A DNA stretch of 11,685 bases from JADKCL01 sp046050405. GTDB lineage: Bacteria; Bacteroidota; Bacteroidia; J057; JADKCL01. The notes under the pieces are model-generated. The model was not told where the DNA came from, did not search any database, and saw nothing but the letters and a program-made list of their open reading frames with translations. Shown here piece by piece: positions 1 through 7,538 of the stretch. The stretch's first letter is position 1; each line of letters starts with the position of its first letter. Made by a program: the position numbers and the translations under genes. The stretch lies in assembly GCA_046050405.1 (NCBI GenBank), contig JBJOPY010000057.1, forward strand, positions 1-11,685, written 5' to 3'.

Positions 1-1
1 G

Positions 2-1131
2 CTCTGCGATTTCTCCGGTCTCAGAGCCCTCCTTAAGGAGCTCATTCACGAACAGCAGGAAGGCCTGCTTGAACCCTTTGAGAAAAGGCGGGTCTCACCA
101 TCGACGGCAAACCCCTTCAAATCGGAAGGGACTACATCATCCATGAGGCCAGTGCGCGTTGCAAGCTGGAAGGCATCAAGGTCAGGGATGTCGGGTACGG
201 ATTGCCAGAACAGTTCGATGCCAGCCTGAAAGGAACCGCAGTCCTGTTCCGCAGCGGACTTCCTGAAAAGATCGAAAAAAACCCGTCGCTCAAGGAGAAG
301 TACGCACAGATGGCCTACGACGATGTGAAGGTGGCCCATGCACGCAGGATGCAGGCCTCTGCCATCATCATCCTCAAGGAAAAACTCACGGCCAGTCTGA
401 GCCAAATGACCATTGACCTCCCTGTAGTGGAGGTACTGGAAGACCGCCTGCCGAAGAAAAGGGCCAAGAAGTGCAGCATCACCATCCATACCTCCTTCAA
501 AACCATCCAAAGCCAAAACATCGCCGGGATCGTACGCGGGAAGACGCATCCCGATTCAGTGGTCATCGTCAGCGCCCACTATGACCACCTGGGCAGGCAG
601 GGAGATGCGATTTTTTTCGGTGGAAACGACAATGCTTCAGGCACCTCCATGATGCTGAGCATCGCTGACCACTACAGCAAACCGGAGAATCAACCGCCTT
701 GCACGATGCTCTTCATTGCCTTCACGGGAGAGGAGGCGGGCTTGGTCGGATCCAAGCATTACGTCGAGTCGGACCCCATCTTCCCATTGTCCAGGACGAA
801 ATTCCTACTGAACCTCGACCTCATGGCCAACGGTGACGAAGGCATGACGGCCGTCTGTGGACTCGACTTCCCAGACGAATTCGGAGCCCTCCACGCCCTC
901 AATGACATGATGAAAGCGGTTCCTATCGTCAATGGTCGCCAGAATGCCCCGAACAGCGACCATTACTGGTTTGTCAAGAGCGGCGTGAAAGCCTTCTTCC
1001 TCTACACGCTCGGAGGGCCACCCCACTACCATGACATCCATGACACCTATGCCGAGATGAAGTTCTCGAAATACCTTGAGATCCGGAACCTCCTGATCGC
1101 ATTCCTGGATTGGGTGATGGCACGAAGGTAA
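2..1131 (+). CDS. M28 family zinc metallopeptidase, 5'-truncated and apparently frameshifted
   Basis: C-terminal part of a secreted or periplasmic M28 (aminopeptidase Y/S-like) peptidase, which would trim N-terminal residues from peptides using two zinc ions. Ligand and catalytic motifs are intact: SAHYDHLG (His codon 577), GGNDNASG (Asp 628), FTGEEAG (Glu 730 and 733), NLDL (Asp 817), and a final PHYHDIHDT (His 1030). A PA-like insert (GYGLPEQFDASLKGTAV onward, from about 193) precedes the catalytic part. The main frame is open from 82 to the TAA at 1129-1131, but the first usable start there is TTG at 202, which would cut into clearly protein-like sequence (LTIDGKPLQIGRDYI). Upstream, stops at 34, 70 and 79 close this frame, while the frame starting at 2 reads plausibly (ELIHEQQEGLLEPFEK). 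One missing A in the A-run at 83-86 would join them. A conservative caller would report only 202-1131. Family assignment is sure; whether it is a living gene is not. It is separated from the polysaccharide operon by 167 bases and is probably unrelated to it. Confidence 0.85.
80..90 (+). other. Probable frameshift site in the M28 peptidase gene
   Basis: The peptide read from position 2 ends sensibly in PFEK at 74-85, and the peptide continuing the family pattern (KAGLTIDGK) begins in the next frame at 85. Restoring one A to the run of four at 83-86 gives PFEKKAGLTIDGK without interruption. This may be a real mutation or a homopolymer sequencing error; the sequence alone cannot tell. Confidence 0.6.
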
Positions 1132-1298
1132 GAGGGGCTTGTCATTTGAATCAACGCATGCGAATCCATGGCGGTGGTCGGATCATGGGGCGCTGGGTTC
1201 GCTGGAAAGGTGAAACGCTTGCGATGAACCGCGCTTTTCACCGATGGCGGTCAGGATTTGATTGGGAATCCCTATTTTGCCGATGATTTTGGAAAGGG
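1132..1298 (+). promoter_or_regulatory. Spacer upstream of the polysaccharide operon
   Basis: This is the only gap longer than 25 bases between genes in the window, so the operon promoter is inferred to be here. TATTTTG at 1273-1279 resembles the Bacteroidota -7 element (TAnnTTTG) but is one base short, and no TTG sits at the expected distance upstream, so I do not assign a promoter. An odd palindrome GGGAATCCC lies at 1264-1272 just before it, and ATGGCGGT occurs twice (1168-1175 and 1244-1251). No T-rich terminator follows the peptidase gene. Confidence 0.4.
1209..1242 (+). other. Imperfect hairpin in the operon leader region
   Basis: GGTGAAA (1209-1215) pairs with TTTCACC (1236-1242), and CGC (1216-1218) pairs with GCG (1231-1233), leaving a 2-base bulge and a 12-base loop. 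No T-run follows, so it is not a normal intrinsic terminator. It lies about 57 bases before the first start codon and could be an RNA leader element, an operator or chance. Confidence 0.35.
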
Positions 1299-2720
1299 AT
1301 GCTGTTTAACTCCGCTCAATTCCTTGTTTTTTTACCTGTCGTGCTGATTGGGTATTTTTTGTTGCCCTATCGGTTGCGCTGGATCTTCGTCCTGCTGTGC
1401 TCCTACTACTTTTACATGTGCTGGAAGGTGGAGTATGTGCTCCTAGTCATGTTCTCAACCGTATACGACTACGTCGTCGTGCGCGCAATGGGAGCCATGA
1501 CCGAGCCCAGGGCGCGAAAACGGCTGATGTGGGCAAGCATCGGGATGAATCTGGGCGTACTGCTGTTTTTCAAGTATTTCGACTTCTTGATGTCCTCTGG
1601 AAACATGGTGTTGCATGCCACTGGTGCAGGTGAGCCATTGCCCATTTTACAGGTGGTTCTGCCTGTAGGGATTAGCTTCTACACTTTCCAGTCCATGGCC
1701 TACGCCATTGACGTCTATCGGGGCGCGAGGGAGCCGGAGCGGCATCTTGGCTACTTTGCACTTTTCGTCTGCTATTGGCCGCAGCTTGTGGCAGGGCCCA
1801 TCGAGCGGTCGGCCACGATGATTCCGAAACTCAAGGCCCACCATGCATTTGACTTTGACAGGACGGTGCAGGGATTGAACCGGATCGTCCTCGGATTCTT
1901 CAAAAAAGTCGTGATCGCAGATCGCCTCGCAGTCTATGTCAACGAGGTATATGGCCATCCTGAGGATTTCGGAACGATCACCATGGTGTTTGCCATGGTC
2001 TTTTTTGCCTTCCAGATCTACTGCGACTTCTCCGGCTATACGGATATCGCCATTGGCTGCGCAGGCATCATGGGGGTGACCCTGACCGAAAATTTCGACC
2101 GCCCCTACCTGTCGCGTTCGATAACGGATTTCTGGAGAAGGTGGCATATTAGCCTTTCAAGTTGGTTTCGGGATTATGTCTACATCCCGCTAGGTGGCAG
2201 CAGGGTGGTGAAATGGCGGATGTACTACAACCTCTTCCTGACTTTCGTGGTCAGTGGGCTATGGCATGGCAGCAACTGGACATTCGTCGTCTGGGGTGCC
2301 TTCCACGGCATGATGCTGGTCTGGGAGAAACTCACCGAGGAGGGCCGAAGGCGGCTGCAGGCGGGGACATTTCTCGCCCGGATGCCTCGATTGACGAGAC
2401 TGGCGGGAATCATGCTTACCTTTGCGTTGGTGGTAATCGGCTGGGTGTTTTTCCGGGCCAAGAATCTCGGAGAGGCAGCTACAGTCCTGAAAAAGCTCTT
2501 CGTTCCAGACCTTCGCTTCAATGCGTCTGAAGTCATGGCTTTCAACGGGGCATTCAACTTTGCCGTGAGCCTGCTCGTGCTGGGTCTGTTTATGTTCTCC
2601 GGTTTGCTGCCCAAGGATCTGAAAATGCGCTACAATCTGGCATTTTTAATGGTGATGGGAATGTTGATTTTATTATTGGGGAAAGGCGGACACCATGACT
2701 TCATCTACTTCCAGTTCTGA
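1299..2720 (+). CDS. MBOAT family O-acyltransferase (AlgI-like)
   Basis: Polytopic inner-membrane acyltransferase of 473 residues, about the usual length for the AlgI/DltB branch. It is expected to move an acyl group, probably acetyl, across the membrane for transfer to a polysaccharide. The N-terminus MLFNSAQFLVFLP is the family's standard opening, which fixes the ATG at 1299 (GGAAAGGG lies directly before it). Further signatures are LPVGISFYTFQ, PQLVAGPIER, YCDFSGYTDIAIG, DFWRRWHISLSSWFRDY (His283) and SGLWHGSNWTF with the near-invariant catalytic His323. Hydrophobic segments run along the whole length, roughly ten. First gene of the operon; its 3' end overlaps the SGNH-like gene by 26 bases, the typical pairing of an MBOAT channel with its periplasmic partner. 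The substrate cannot be read from the sequence; glycan O-acetylation is inferred from context. Confidence 0.93.
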   Translation: MLFNSAQFLVFLPVVLIGYFLLPYRLRWIFVLLCSYYFYMCWKVEYVLLVMFSTVYDYVVVRAMGAMTEPRARKRLMWASIGMNLGVLLFFKYFDFLMSSGNMVLHATGAGEPLPILQVVLPVGISFYTFQSMAYAIDVYRGAREPERHLGYFALFVCYWPQLVAGPIERSATMIPKLKAHHAFDFDRTVQGLNRIVLGFFKKVVIADRLAVYVNEVYGHPEDFGTITMVFAMVFFAFQIYCDFSGYTDIAIGCAGIMGVTLTENFDRPYLSRSITDFWRRWHISLSSWFRDYVYIPLGGSRVVKWRMYYNLFLTFVVSGLWHGSNWTFVVWGAFHGMMLVWEKLTEEGRRRLQAGTFLARMPRLTRLAGIMLTFALVVIGWVFFRAKNLGEAATVLKKLFVPDLRFNASEVMAFNGAFNFAVSLLVLGLFMFSGLLPKDLKMRYNLAFLMVMGMLILLLGKGGHHDFIYFQF

Positions 2721-3705
2721 GATGGTGCCTGCCTCCGATCAGAGCGCACTGCCATCGGGTAAAGCGCAGCGGGAGGCTGCTGGTCGGCTTTTGATGCGGA
2801 TTCTGTTACCCTTGTCGGCTGTTTTCATTCTCTTCTGCCTTGGCCTGGATAGGTTTGTCAGGGTGCGACTGATCGGGGAGAATTCCACCCACGGAGCAAG
2901 CAAACTCTTCCGCATCCAAGCACCTCGCCCCCTGGAGATTCCGATCCTGGGGAGTTCACGGGCACTCTGCGCATTCATTCCCGACACCCTTGGCAAGGAT
3001 TATTACAACTACGGGATCAATGGCATAGGCTATGCTGTGATGGACATCTTCATGAAGCACGAGCTGGCGCAGCATGGAAAACGTGGCCCGATCATCCTGA
3101 ACTTCGATTTTACAATGTTTTACTACCAGCTGGGTGATCGAAGCACCTACCTCCCCCATGCCGGCATGCCGGAGGTCAAAGATTTGCTTAAACGTCATGA
3201 CGAATACAGCCCGTATATGATTATTCCCGGAATTCGTTTTTTCGGAAGCATTGATGCCATTGGAAAGGAATATTTGAATCAACGGATAGAGCTCACGAAA
3301 TCAACGAACAAGGGGGCGGCCATCGAGCGAACGGTCACGTCGCCATCCTATTTCGCAGCCCTGGAGAAACGACGCCTGGACACGATGGAGCCCTGGCGTC
3401 CAAGGAAGGAGCTTATCGACACCTTGTTCAAGCGGATTGGAGACCATCCCGAAAGGGAGTTCTTCGTTGTCGTCTCTCCGTACCATCCTTCATACCTTCA
3501 TGCCATCCCATCGGCCGATCTTGCCTCCGTGAAACAATTGTTCCGACGGCTGGATGCCCTTCCGAATGCGCGGGTGATTGATTTTGACACCCATGATTGG
3601 CCTGATGAATGTTTTTCCAACACCAGTCATGTCAGCATGATAGGCGCACGGCGTGTCAGCCAGATGCTTCGGGACAGCTTGAAGGTTTCCCCGGTTCCCC
3701 AGTAG
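2695..3705 (+). CDS. Membrane-anchored SGNH-hydrolase-like protein, MBOAT partner
   Basis: Protein of 336 residues with one N-terminal membrane segment (about residues 33-51, RILLPLSAVFILFCLGL), leaving the rest presumably periplasmic. The fold signature is SGNH/DltD-AlgJ-like: PILGSSRAL at residues 83-91 with Ser88 the likely nucleophile, YNYGINGIG as the second block, ILNFDF as a third block, and NTSHVSMIGARRV near the C-terminus with His312 the likely catalytic base partner. The position three before that His, normally Asp (DxxH), is Asn309, which is unusual. By analogy with AlgI/AlgJ/AlgX or DltB/DltD, it would accept the acyl group from the upstream MBOAT and place it on the glycan. The start at 2695 is supported by AAAGG at 2682-2686, eight bases upstream; an in-frame ATG at 2722, just after the MBOAT stop, is the alternative. 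Weak sequence conservation makes the family call inferential, but the gene pairing supports it. Confidence 0.78.
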   Translation: MTSSTSSSEMVPASDQSALPSGKAQREAAGRLLMRILLPLSAVFILFCLGLDRFVRVRLIGENSTHGASKLFRIQAPRPLEIPILGSSRALCAFIPDTLGKDYYNYGINGIGYAVMDIFMKHELAQHGKRGPIILNFDFTMFYYQLGDRSTYLPHAGMPEVKDLLKRHDEYSPYMIIPGIRFFGSIDAIGKEYLNQRIELTKSTNKGAAIERTVTSPSYFAALEKRRLDTMEPWRPRKELIDTLFKRIGDHPEREFFVVVSPYHPSYLHAIPSADLASVKQLFRRLDALPNARVIDFDTHDWPDECFSNTSHVSMIGARRVSQMLRDSLKVSPVPQ

Positions 3706-3727
3706 CTTGACTTCAAAAATAGCTGAA

Positions 3728-5023
3728 ATGCCAAGGAAGACCCTCGATAGAATCACTTGCACCAACCCATGGCTGGTATTCCTGCCATTTTTCGTGTTGT
3801 ATGTGGCCTATGCACTGAACATGACCCCGCACGACCATCTGATCCTGGACGAGAACCGATACTGGGGATTCGCCGAGAACCTGCTGAATGGCCGCTATGC
3901 CTTCCGAGATAGTTCTCAGTTCCTATGGAGCGGGCCTGGATACCCTCTCCTTTTGATGCCATTTGTCGCATTTGACAGTCCACTCTGGATCCTGAAGGTG
4001 CTGAATGCCCTGCTCCTTTATGCTTCCGTCGTGATCTTTTACAGGATGCTGAAGCTGTACATTGCACCGAAGCAGGCCTTGCTGGGTGCATTCCTCTTTG
4101 CCTGCTACTACCCCATGTATGAGGTGGCACTTCCTTATGTGATGACGGAGGCTTGGAGCATCTTTCTCATGGTTTCCACTGCTTCTCTGATCTGCCGGGC
4201 GTTTCGGTTCAAGGATTACCGGTGGCATGCATGGTTGTTTCCGGGAATGTCACTGGCTTTGCTGACCCTTACGAAAGTCATCTTCGGGTACGTATTGATG
4301 GCGATGGTCATGGTCTGCCTTGTCCTCTGGATCCTGCGGGGACGTTCGAGGCGCATGTGGCAGATGACCAAGATCTTTGGCATTGCATGGATCTTTTGCA
4401 CTCCCTATTTAATCTATACCTACAGCCTCACACACAAGTCATTGTACTGGGGAAATTCCGGAGGGTTGCAGCTGTACTGGATGTCGTCGCCTTTTGAAGA
4501 CGAGCTAGGGGACTGGCATATGCCGACATTGGAGGAAAATGGCCTGCTGCAGAAGAACCATGGGGCGTTTTTTTCAGAAATCTCGGGGCTGGGCGAGGTG
4601 GAGAAAGACGAAGCCTTGAAGAGGAGGGCGATCGAACAGATCAAGGCGCACCCGAAGAAATTCGCCTACAACTGGGTGGCGAACGTCGGGCGGACGTTTT
4701 TCAGTCACCCGCTTTCATTTCTCAAGCCTTCCAATGGTTTGTTCTATTACCTTGTCCCCAACATCTTTCTCATCGTGTTTGCCACACTGATGGCAATCCT
4801 GACGGTGCTGTATTACAAGAGGTTCCCTTTGGAGATCCTCGTTTTGCTGGTGTTTTCCCTGCTTTACCTCGGTGGAATCTCCTTTTTGGCTTCCTACGTG
4901 CGCTTCCTCTATCCGATCGTACCCATCTGGATGGTTTGGATCGCATGGGGACTGCATCGTTTCGTCCGGCTGAACCTTGGAAAACAAGACCAGGCAGATT
5001 TTCCACAACGGTTTGACCAGTAA
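3728..5023 (+). CDS. GT-C / PMT (ArnT-like) integral membrane glycosyltransferase
   Basis: Integral membrane protein of 431 residues. After the first membrane segment (about 14-31) comes a predicted periplasmic loop with LDENRYWGFAENLL; Asp41 and Glu42 match the acidic pair of GT-C enzymes of the PMT_2/ArnT/GT39 group, followed by GPGYPLLLMPF. A soluble stretch ending in EALKRRAIEQIKAHPKKF is typical of bacterial members, and at least two more membrane segments (LIVFATLMAILTVLYY, ILVLLVFSLLYLGGISF) close the protein. Such enzymes use polyprenyl-phosphate sugars on the outer face of the inner membrane to modify lipid-linked glycans, lipid A or proteins. Here the likely target is the operon's polysaccharide, but donor and acceptor are unknown. 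I chose ATG 3728; TTG 3707, directly after the previous stop, is an in-frame alternative and neither has a clear ribosome binding site. The gene lies 22 bases after the SGNH-like gene and 7 before the next glycosyltransferase. Confidence 0.8.
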   Translation: MPRKTLDRITCTNPWLVFLPFFVLYVAYALNMTPHDHLILDENRYWGFAENLLNGRYAFRDSSQFLWSGPGYPLLLMPFVAFDSPLWILKVLNALLLYASVVIFYRMLKLYIAPKQALLGAFLFACYYPMYEVALPYVMTEAWSIFLMVSTASLICRAFRFKDYRWHAWLFPGMSLALLTLTKVIFGYVLMAMVMVCLVLWILRGRSRRMWQMTKIFGIAWIFCTPYLIYTYSLTHKSLYWGNSGGLQLYWMSSPFEDELGDWHMPTLEENGLLQKNHGAFFSEISGLGEVEKDEALKRRAIEQIKAHPKKFAYNWVANVGRTFFSHPLSFLKPSNGLFYYLVPNIFLIVFATLMAILTVLYYKRFPLEILVLLVFSLLYLGGISFLASYVRFLYPIVPIWMVWIAWGLHRFVRLNLGKQDQADFPQRFDQ

Positions 5024-5030
5024 CGGAGCA

Positions 5031-6158
5031 ATGGGAGATCGAATCCGGGTCATCTTCTGCACCGACGGGATCTTCCCGCATTCTGTCGGCGGGATGCAGC
5101 GTCATTCCCGGCTGCTGGTGGAGGCGCTCGCTGCCACAGGTGAAGTGCACCTCACAGTCCTCCATCCGCATCCTGGGGTCTTGATCTTCGAAGGGCTCGA
5201 ACATGTGGAAGAGGTCTGGCTGCCACCCTTGCCCGGTAAGAAGTACTATCTCCTGGAGTTGAGGGAATACTCTAAAAACGTCCTGGCTGAACTCGAAAAA
5301 CGCCCTGGAGACTTGGTTTATTCGCAGGGTTTGTCCGTCTGGGCCGGAGTCGACCAGGTGAAGGATCGCTTGGTCGTGAACCCTCATGGCCTGGAACCCT
5401 TTCAAGGGCTGACTTTCATGGATCGCCTCATGACATTCCCATACAGATGGGTCTTTCGCCGCATCTTCAGGAAGTCTTTCCGTGTCGTTTCACTCGGAGG
5501 TCGCCTGACAGCGATCCTGCAGAAGGAGGGCAAGCGCGACAATGTGGTCGTCCTCCCAAATGCAGTCCTCCTGCATAGCCTTCCCGATGCTGCACTGATC
5601 AAGCAGAAGTCCACTCCTCTGAAATTCCTGTTTGTCGGTCGGTTTGTCGCCAACAAAGGAATTCCCTCCCTGCTGCAAGCTGCGGAATTGCTGAACCAAT
5701 CGGGCAATGAATCTGCTTACGAATTGCATTTGGCGGGAAGGGGGCCGCTGTTCGAGGAGATGAAAGCCCGATTCCCCCTGCCCAATGCTTCTTATTGGGG
5801 TTTTGTGGAAGATGATTTCCTGAATGCCGCCTACTTGGAGGATCATGTTCTCATTTTGCCGACTCTCTTCGAGGGGATGCCCACGGTGGTCTTGGAGGCT
5901 ATGGCAGCTGCGATGCCCATCCTCGTGACAGACACAGGCGCTACATTGGAGCTTGTCGGGGAGGAAAACGGGATCATCATCCCGAAAAATGATCCCGTCG
6001 GAATTGCAGCCGCCATGCGAGCAATGATCGACATGGACGCAGGACAATTCGAGTACCTTAGCGCCCAATCCCTGAGCAAGCTTGGGCGGAGGTTCACATG
6101 GGAAGCCGTCGCGAATGGGCACCTTGAGTTGTTTCGCGAAATGTGGCGATCTTCGTAA
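5031..6158 (+). CDS. GT4 family glycosyltransferase (first of three)
   Basis: Cytoplasmic or membrane-associated retaining glycosyltransferase of 375 residues with GT-B fold. The N-terminal domain opens with IRVIFCTDGIFP and the glycine loop GGMQRH (residues 20-25), followed by NPHGLEPF. The C-terminal nucleotide-sugar domain starts at KFLFVGRFVANKGI and carries the E-x7-E motif as Glu281 and Glu289 in FEGMPTVVLEAM, then TDTGATLELV. It would add one sugar from a nucleotide donor to the lipid-linked repeat unit; the sugar is not predictable. The frame is open upstream to TTG 4977, but ATG 5031 gives the standard N-terminus, lies 7 bases after the preceding stop and has GGAG at 5025-5028, so I use it. 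No defect seen. Confidence 0.92.
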   Translation: MGDRIRVIFCTDGIFPHSVGGMQRHSRLLVEALAATGEVHLTVLHPHPGVLIFEGLEHVEEVWLPPLPGKKYYLLELREYSKNVLAELEKRPGDLVYSQGLSVWAGVDQVKDRLVVNPHGLEPFQGLTFMDRLMTFPYRWVFRRIFRKSFRVVSLGGRLTAILQKEGKRDNVVVLPNAVLLHSLPDAALIKQKSTPLKFLFVGRFVANKGIPSLLQAAELLNQSGNESAYELHLAGRGPLFEEMKARFPLPNASYWGFVEDDFLNAAYLEDHVLILPTLFEGMPTVVLEAMAAAMPILVTDTGATLELVGEENGIIIPKNDPVGIAAAMRAMIDMDAGQFEYLSAQSLSKLGRRFTWEAVANGHLELFREMWRSS

Positions 6159-6170
6159 GTTTACCCCTCC

Positions 6171-7538
6171 TTGAGAGAATTCATATTGGTAGGCTTTTTA
6201 GATCGTCACCGGGTTCTGTTTTTGATTGTCTTGCCGGCGATGATGCTTGCTGGCGTGGTTGCCGATGTCGCCGGAACCATCATTGCAACAGCAGGAATCG
6301 GCTATCTCCTTTATCGGGATCGACACGACTCCATCATCATCCTGTCGGTAATGATCCTTCTGCTAGGGGACAGCCGGTTGGAGAATTTACAGTTTGTGAA
6401 AAGTCTGAGGGTCGAGGTTATGGTCATCCTGTTCATGATCTCGCTCCATGAGATTCACAACAATTGCTACAAGCTGAATACGATGATGTTGTATTTTGTC
6501 CCGTTCGCGATCGTGTCACTATTGGCGTTGACATTCAGTCCGTTGATGGAGGTGGGACTTGGTAAAACGCTTTCATTCATCATTCTTTATTTCGTTGTCT
6601 TCCACTATGTGAAGAATAAATTACAGCGGTACGGTATTCAGCTGATGATCGATGTTCAGTTCCTGATTGTGATCGTCCTTTCGGTGGGCTTCCTCCTCTA
6701 TCCCTTGTTCCCGCAGTTCGTGTCCTACGGAGGTTTTCGCTACAACGGGATCATGGGAAATCCGAACGGAATGGGAATACTGGTGACCCTGAGCATACCA
6801 CTTACCACTTACCTGTTCACGCGTCACAGGGATTTTACGCCTCAGTACAAGGCTTTCGTATGGGTCTTGCTCATTTTGTCATTGTTGCTCTGCAGCAGCC
6901 GGAACGCCATTTTCTCGAGTGCACTCTATGCCATTGTTTTTCTCGGACTACAAGGGAGTACCTTCAGGCGGATCATTTTCTTGTTTGTTTTTCTTCCCGC
7001 TGCGGGACTGGTTTTGTACAAGATTGATTTTGAAACCATTTTCACCAGCTTGGGGCTTGGGGGTTATTTCCGCGTGAAGGATTTGGAATCTGGTTCGGGT
7101 CGAATTTTTGCTTGGGCGTATGCACTTGAGCTGATTGGTCGTGCACCCTTGATCGGATGTGGATTTGCTTGTGAAGAGTACTATTTTGTTTACAAATCAA
7201 CTTTTCGGCTATGGCATACGGGCCATCAAGGTGGAGTACACAATTCCTATCTTGCCTATGCCATCAATACAGGGCTGGTAGGGTTGGGTCTTTACCTCGG
7301 TTTCTTGATTCAAGCGGCACTGAGGGTGCGCAACCTTCATCATCTGGTTCCATTCATCCTTGCTTCATTTTTTTCTGCGGCATTCGAATCTTGGCTGTTT
7401 TCGTCCTTGAGCGCATTTCACACCATCTTTCTGCTCACACTGGTCTTCATGATCGTGGACACGAACAGGGTAGGGTTGCTGGTTTCGAACCTGCCGGGTG
7501 AGTTCACTTATGAGCCAGCAAAAGGAGGATTGAAATGA
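6171..7538 (+). CDS. O-antigen polymerase/ligase-like membrane protein (Wzy/WaaL type)
   Basis: Very hydrophobic protein of 455 residues with about ten or more membrane segments, the usual size for Wzy polymerases and O-antigen ligases. The Wzy_C-type signature is present: NGIMGNPNGMGI in the middle, SSRNAIFSS, then a large periplasmic loop with GSGRIFAWAYALELI (Arg311), PLIGCGF and GGVHNSYLAYAINTGL (His357-Asn358). It would polymerise lipid-linked repeat units at the periplasmic face or ligate the chain to an acceptor; the sequence does not separate the two. The start is uncertain: it lies in the same frame as the preceding gene, 12 bases after its TAA. TTG 6171 and TTG 6186 keep the whole first membrane segment, while ATG 6240 would cut it. 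No ribosome binding site is visible before 6171. GC looks lower than in the neighbours, which the hydrophobic codons may explain. Confidence 0.87.
   Translation: MREFILVGFLDRHRVLFLIVLPAMMLAGVVADVAGTIIATAGIGYLLYRDRHDSIIILSVMILLLGDSRLENLQFVKSLRVEVMVILFMISLHEIHNNCYKLNTMMLYFVPFAIVSLLALTFSPLMEVGLGKTLSFIILYFVVFHYVKNKLQRYGIQLMIDVQFLIVIVLSVGFLLYPLFPQFVSYGGFRYNGIMGNPNGMGILVTLSIPLTTYLFTRHRDFTPQYKAFVWVLLILSLLLCSSRNAIFSSALYAIVFLGLQGSTFRRIIFLFVFLPAAGLVLYKIDFETIFTSLGLGGYFRVKDLESGSGRIFAWAYALELIGRAPLIGCGFACEEYYFVYKSTFRLWHTGHQGGVHNSYLAYAINTGLVGLGLYLGFLIQAALRVRNLHHLVPFILASFFSAAFESWLFSSLSAFHTIFLLTLVFMIVDTNRVGLLVSNLPGEFTYEPAKGGLK
7521..7528 (+). promoter_or_regulatory. Strong ribosome binding site for the second GT4 gene
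   Basis: AAAGGAGG, a near-perfect Shine-Dalgarno sequence, ends six bases before ATG 7535 and lies inside the end of the polymerase gene. It fixes the start of the next gene and suggests efficient re-initiation at the ATGA overlap. Confidence 0.8.

Noticed and set aside
46..549. Minus-strand open frame of 167 codons opposite the M28 peptidase 5' part
   Set aside because: The plus strand here matches the PA-like insert and the peptidase start, so the antisense frame is a shadow.
1168..1251. Direct repeat ATGGCGGT at 1168 and 1244
   Set aside because: Eight bases repeated once in a short spacer is within chance expectation.
1257..1279. Promoter made of TTTG (1257-1260) and TATTTTG (1273-1279)
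   Set aside because: The spacing of 12 bases is too short for the Bacteroidota -33/-7 arrangement or for a sigma-70 promoter.
5490..6122. Minus-strand open frame of 210 codons opposite the first GT4
   Set aside because: Fully inside a well-supported gene on the other strand; low-complexity composition and no domain motifs.
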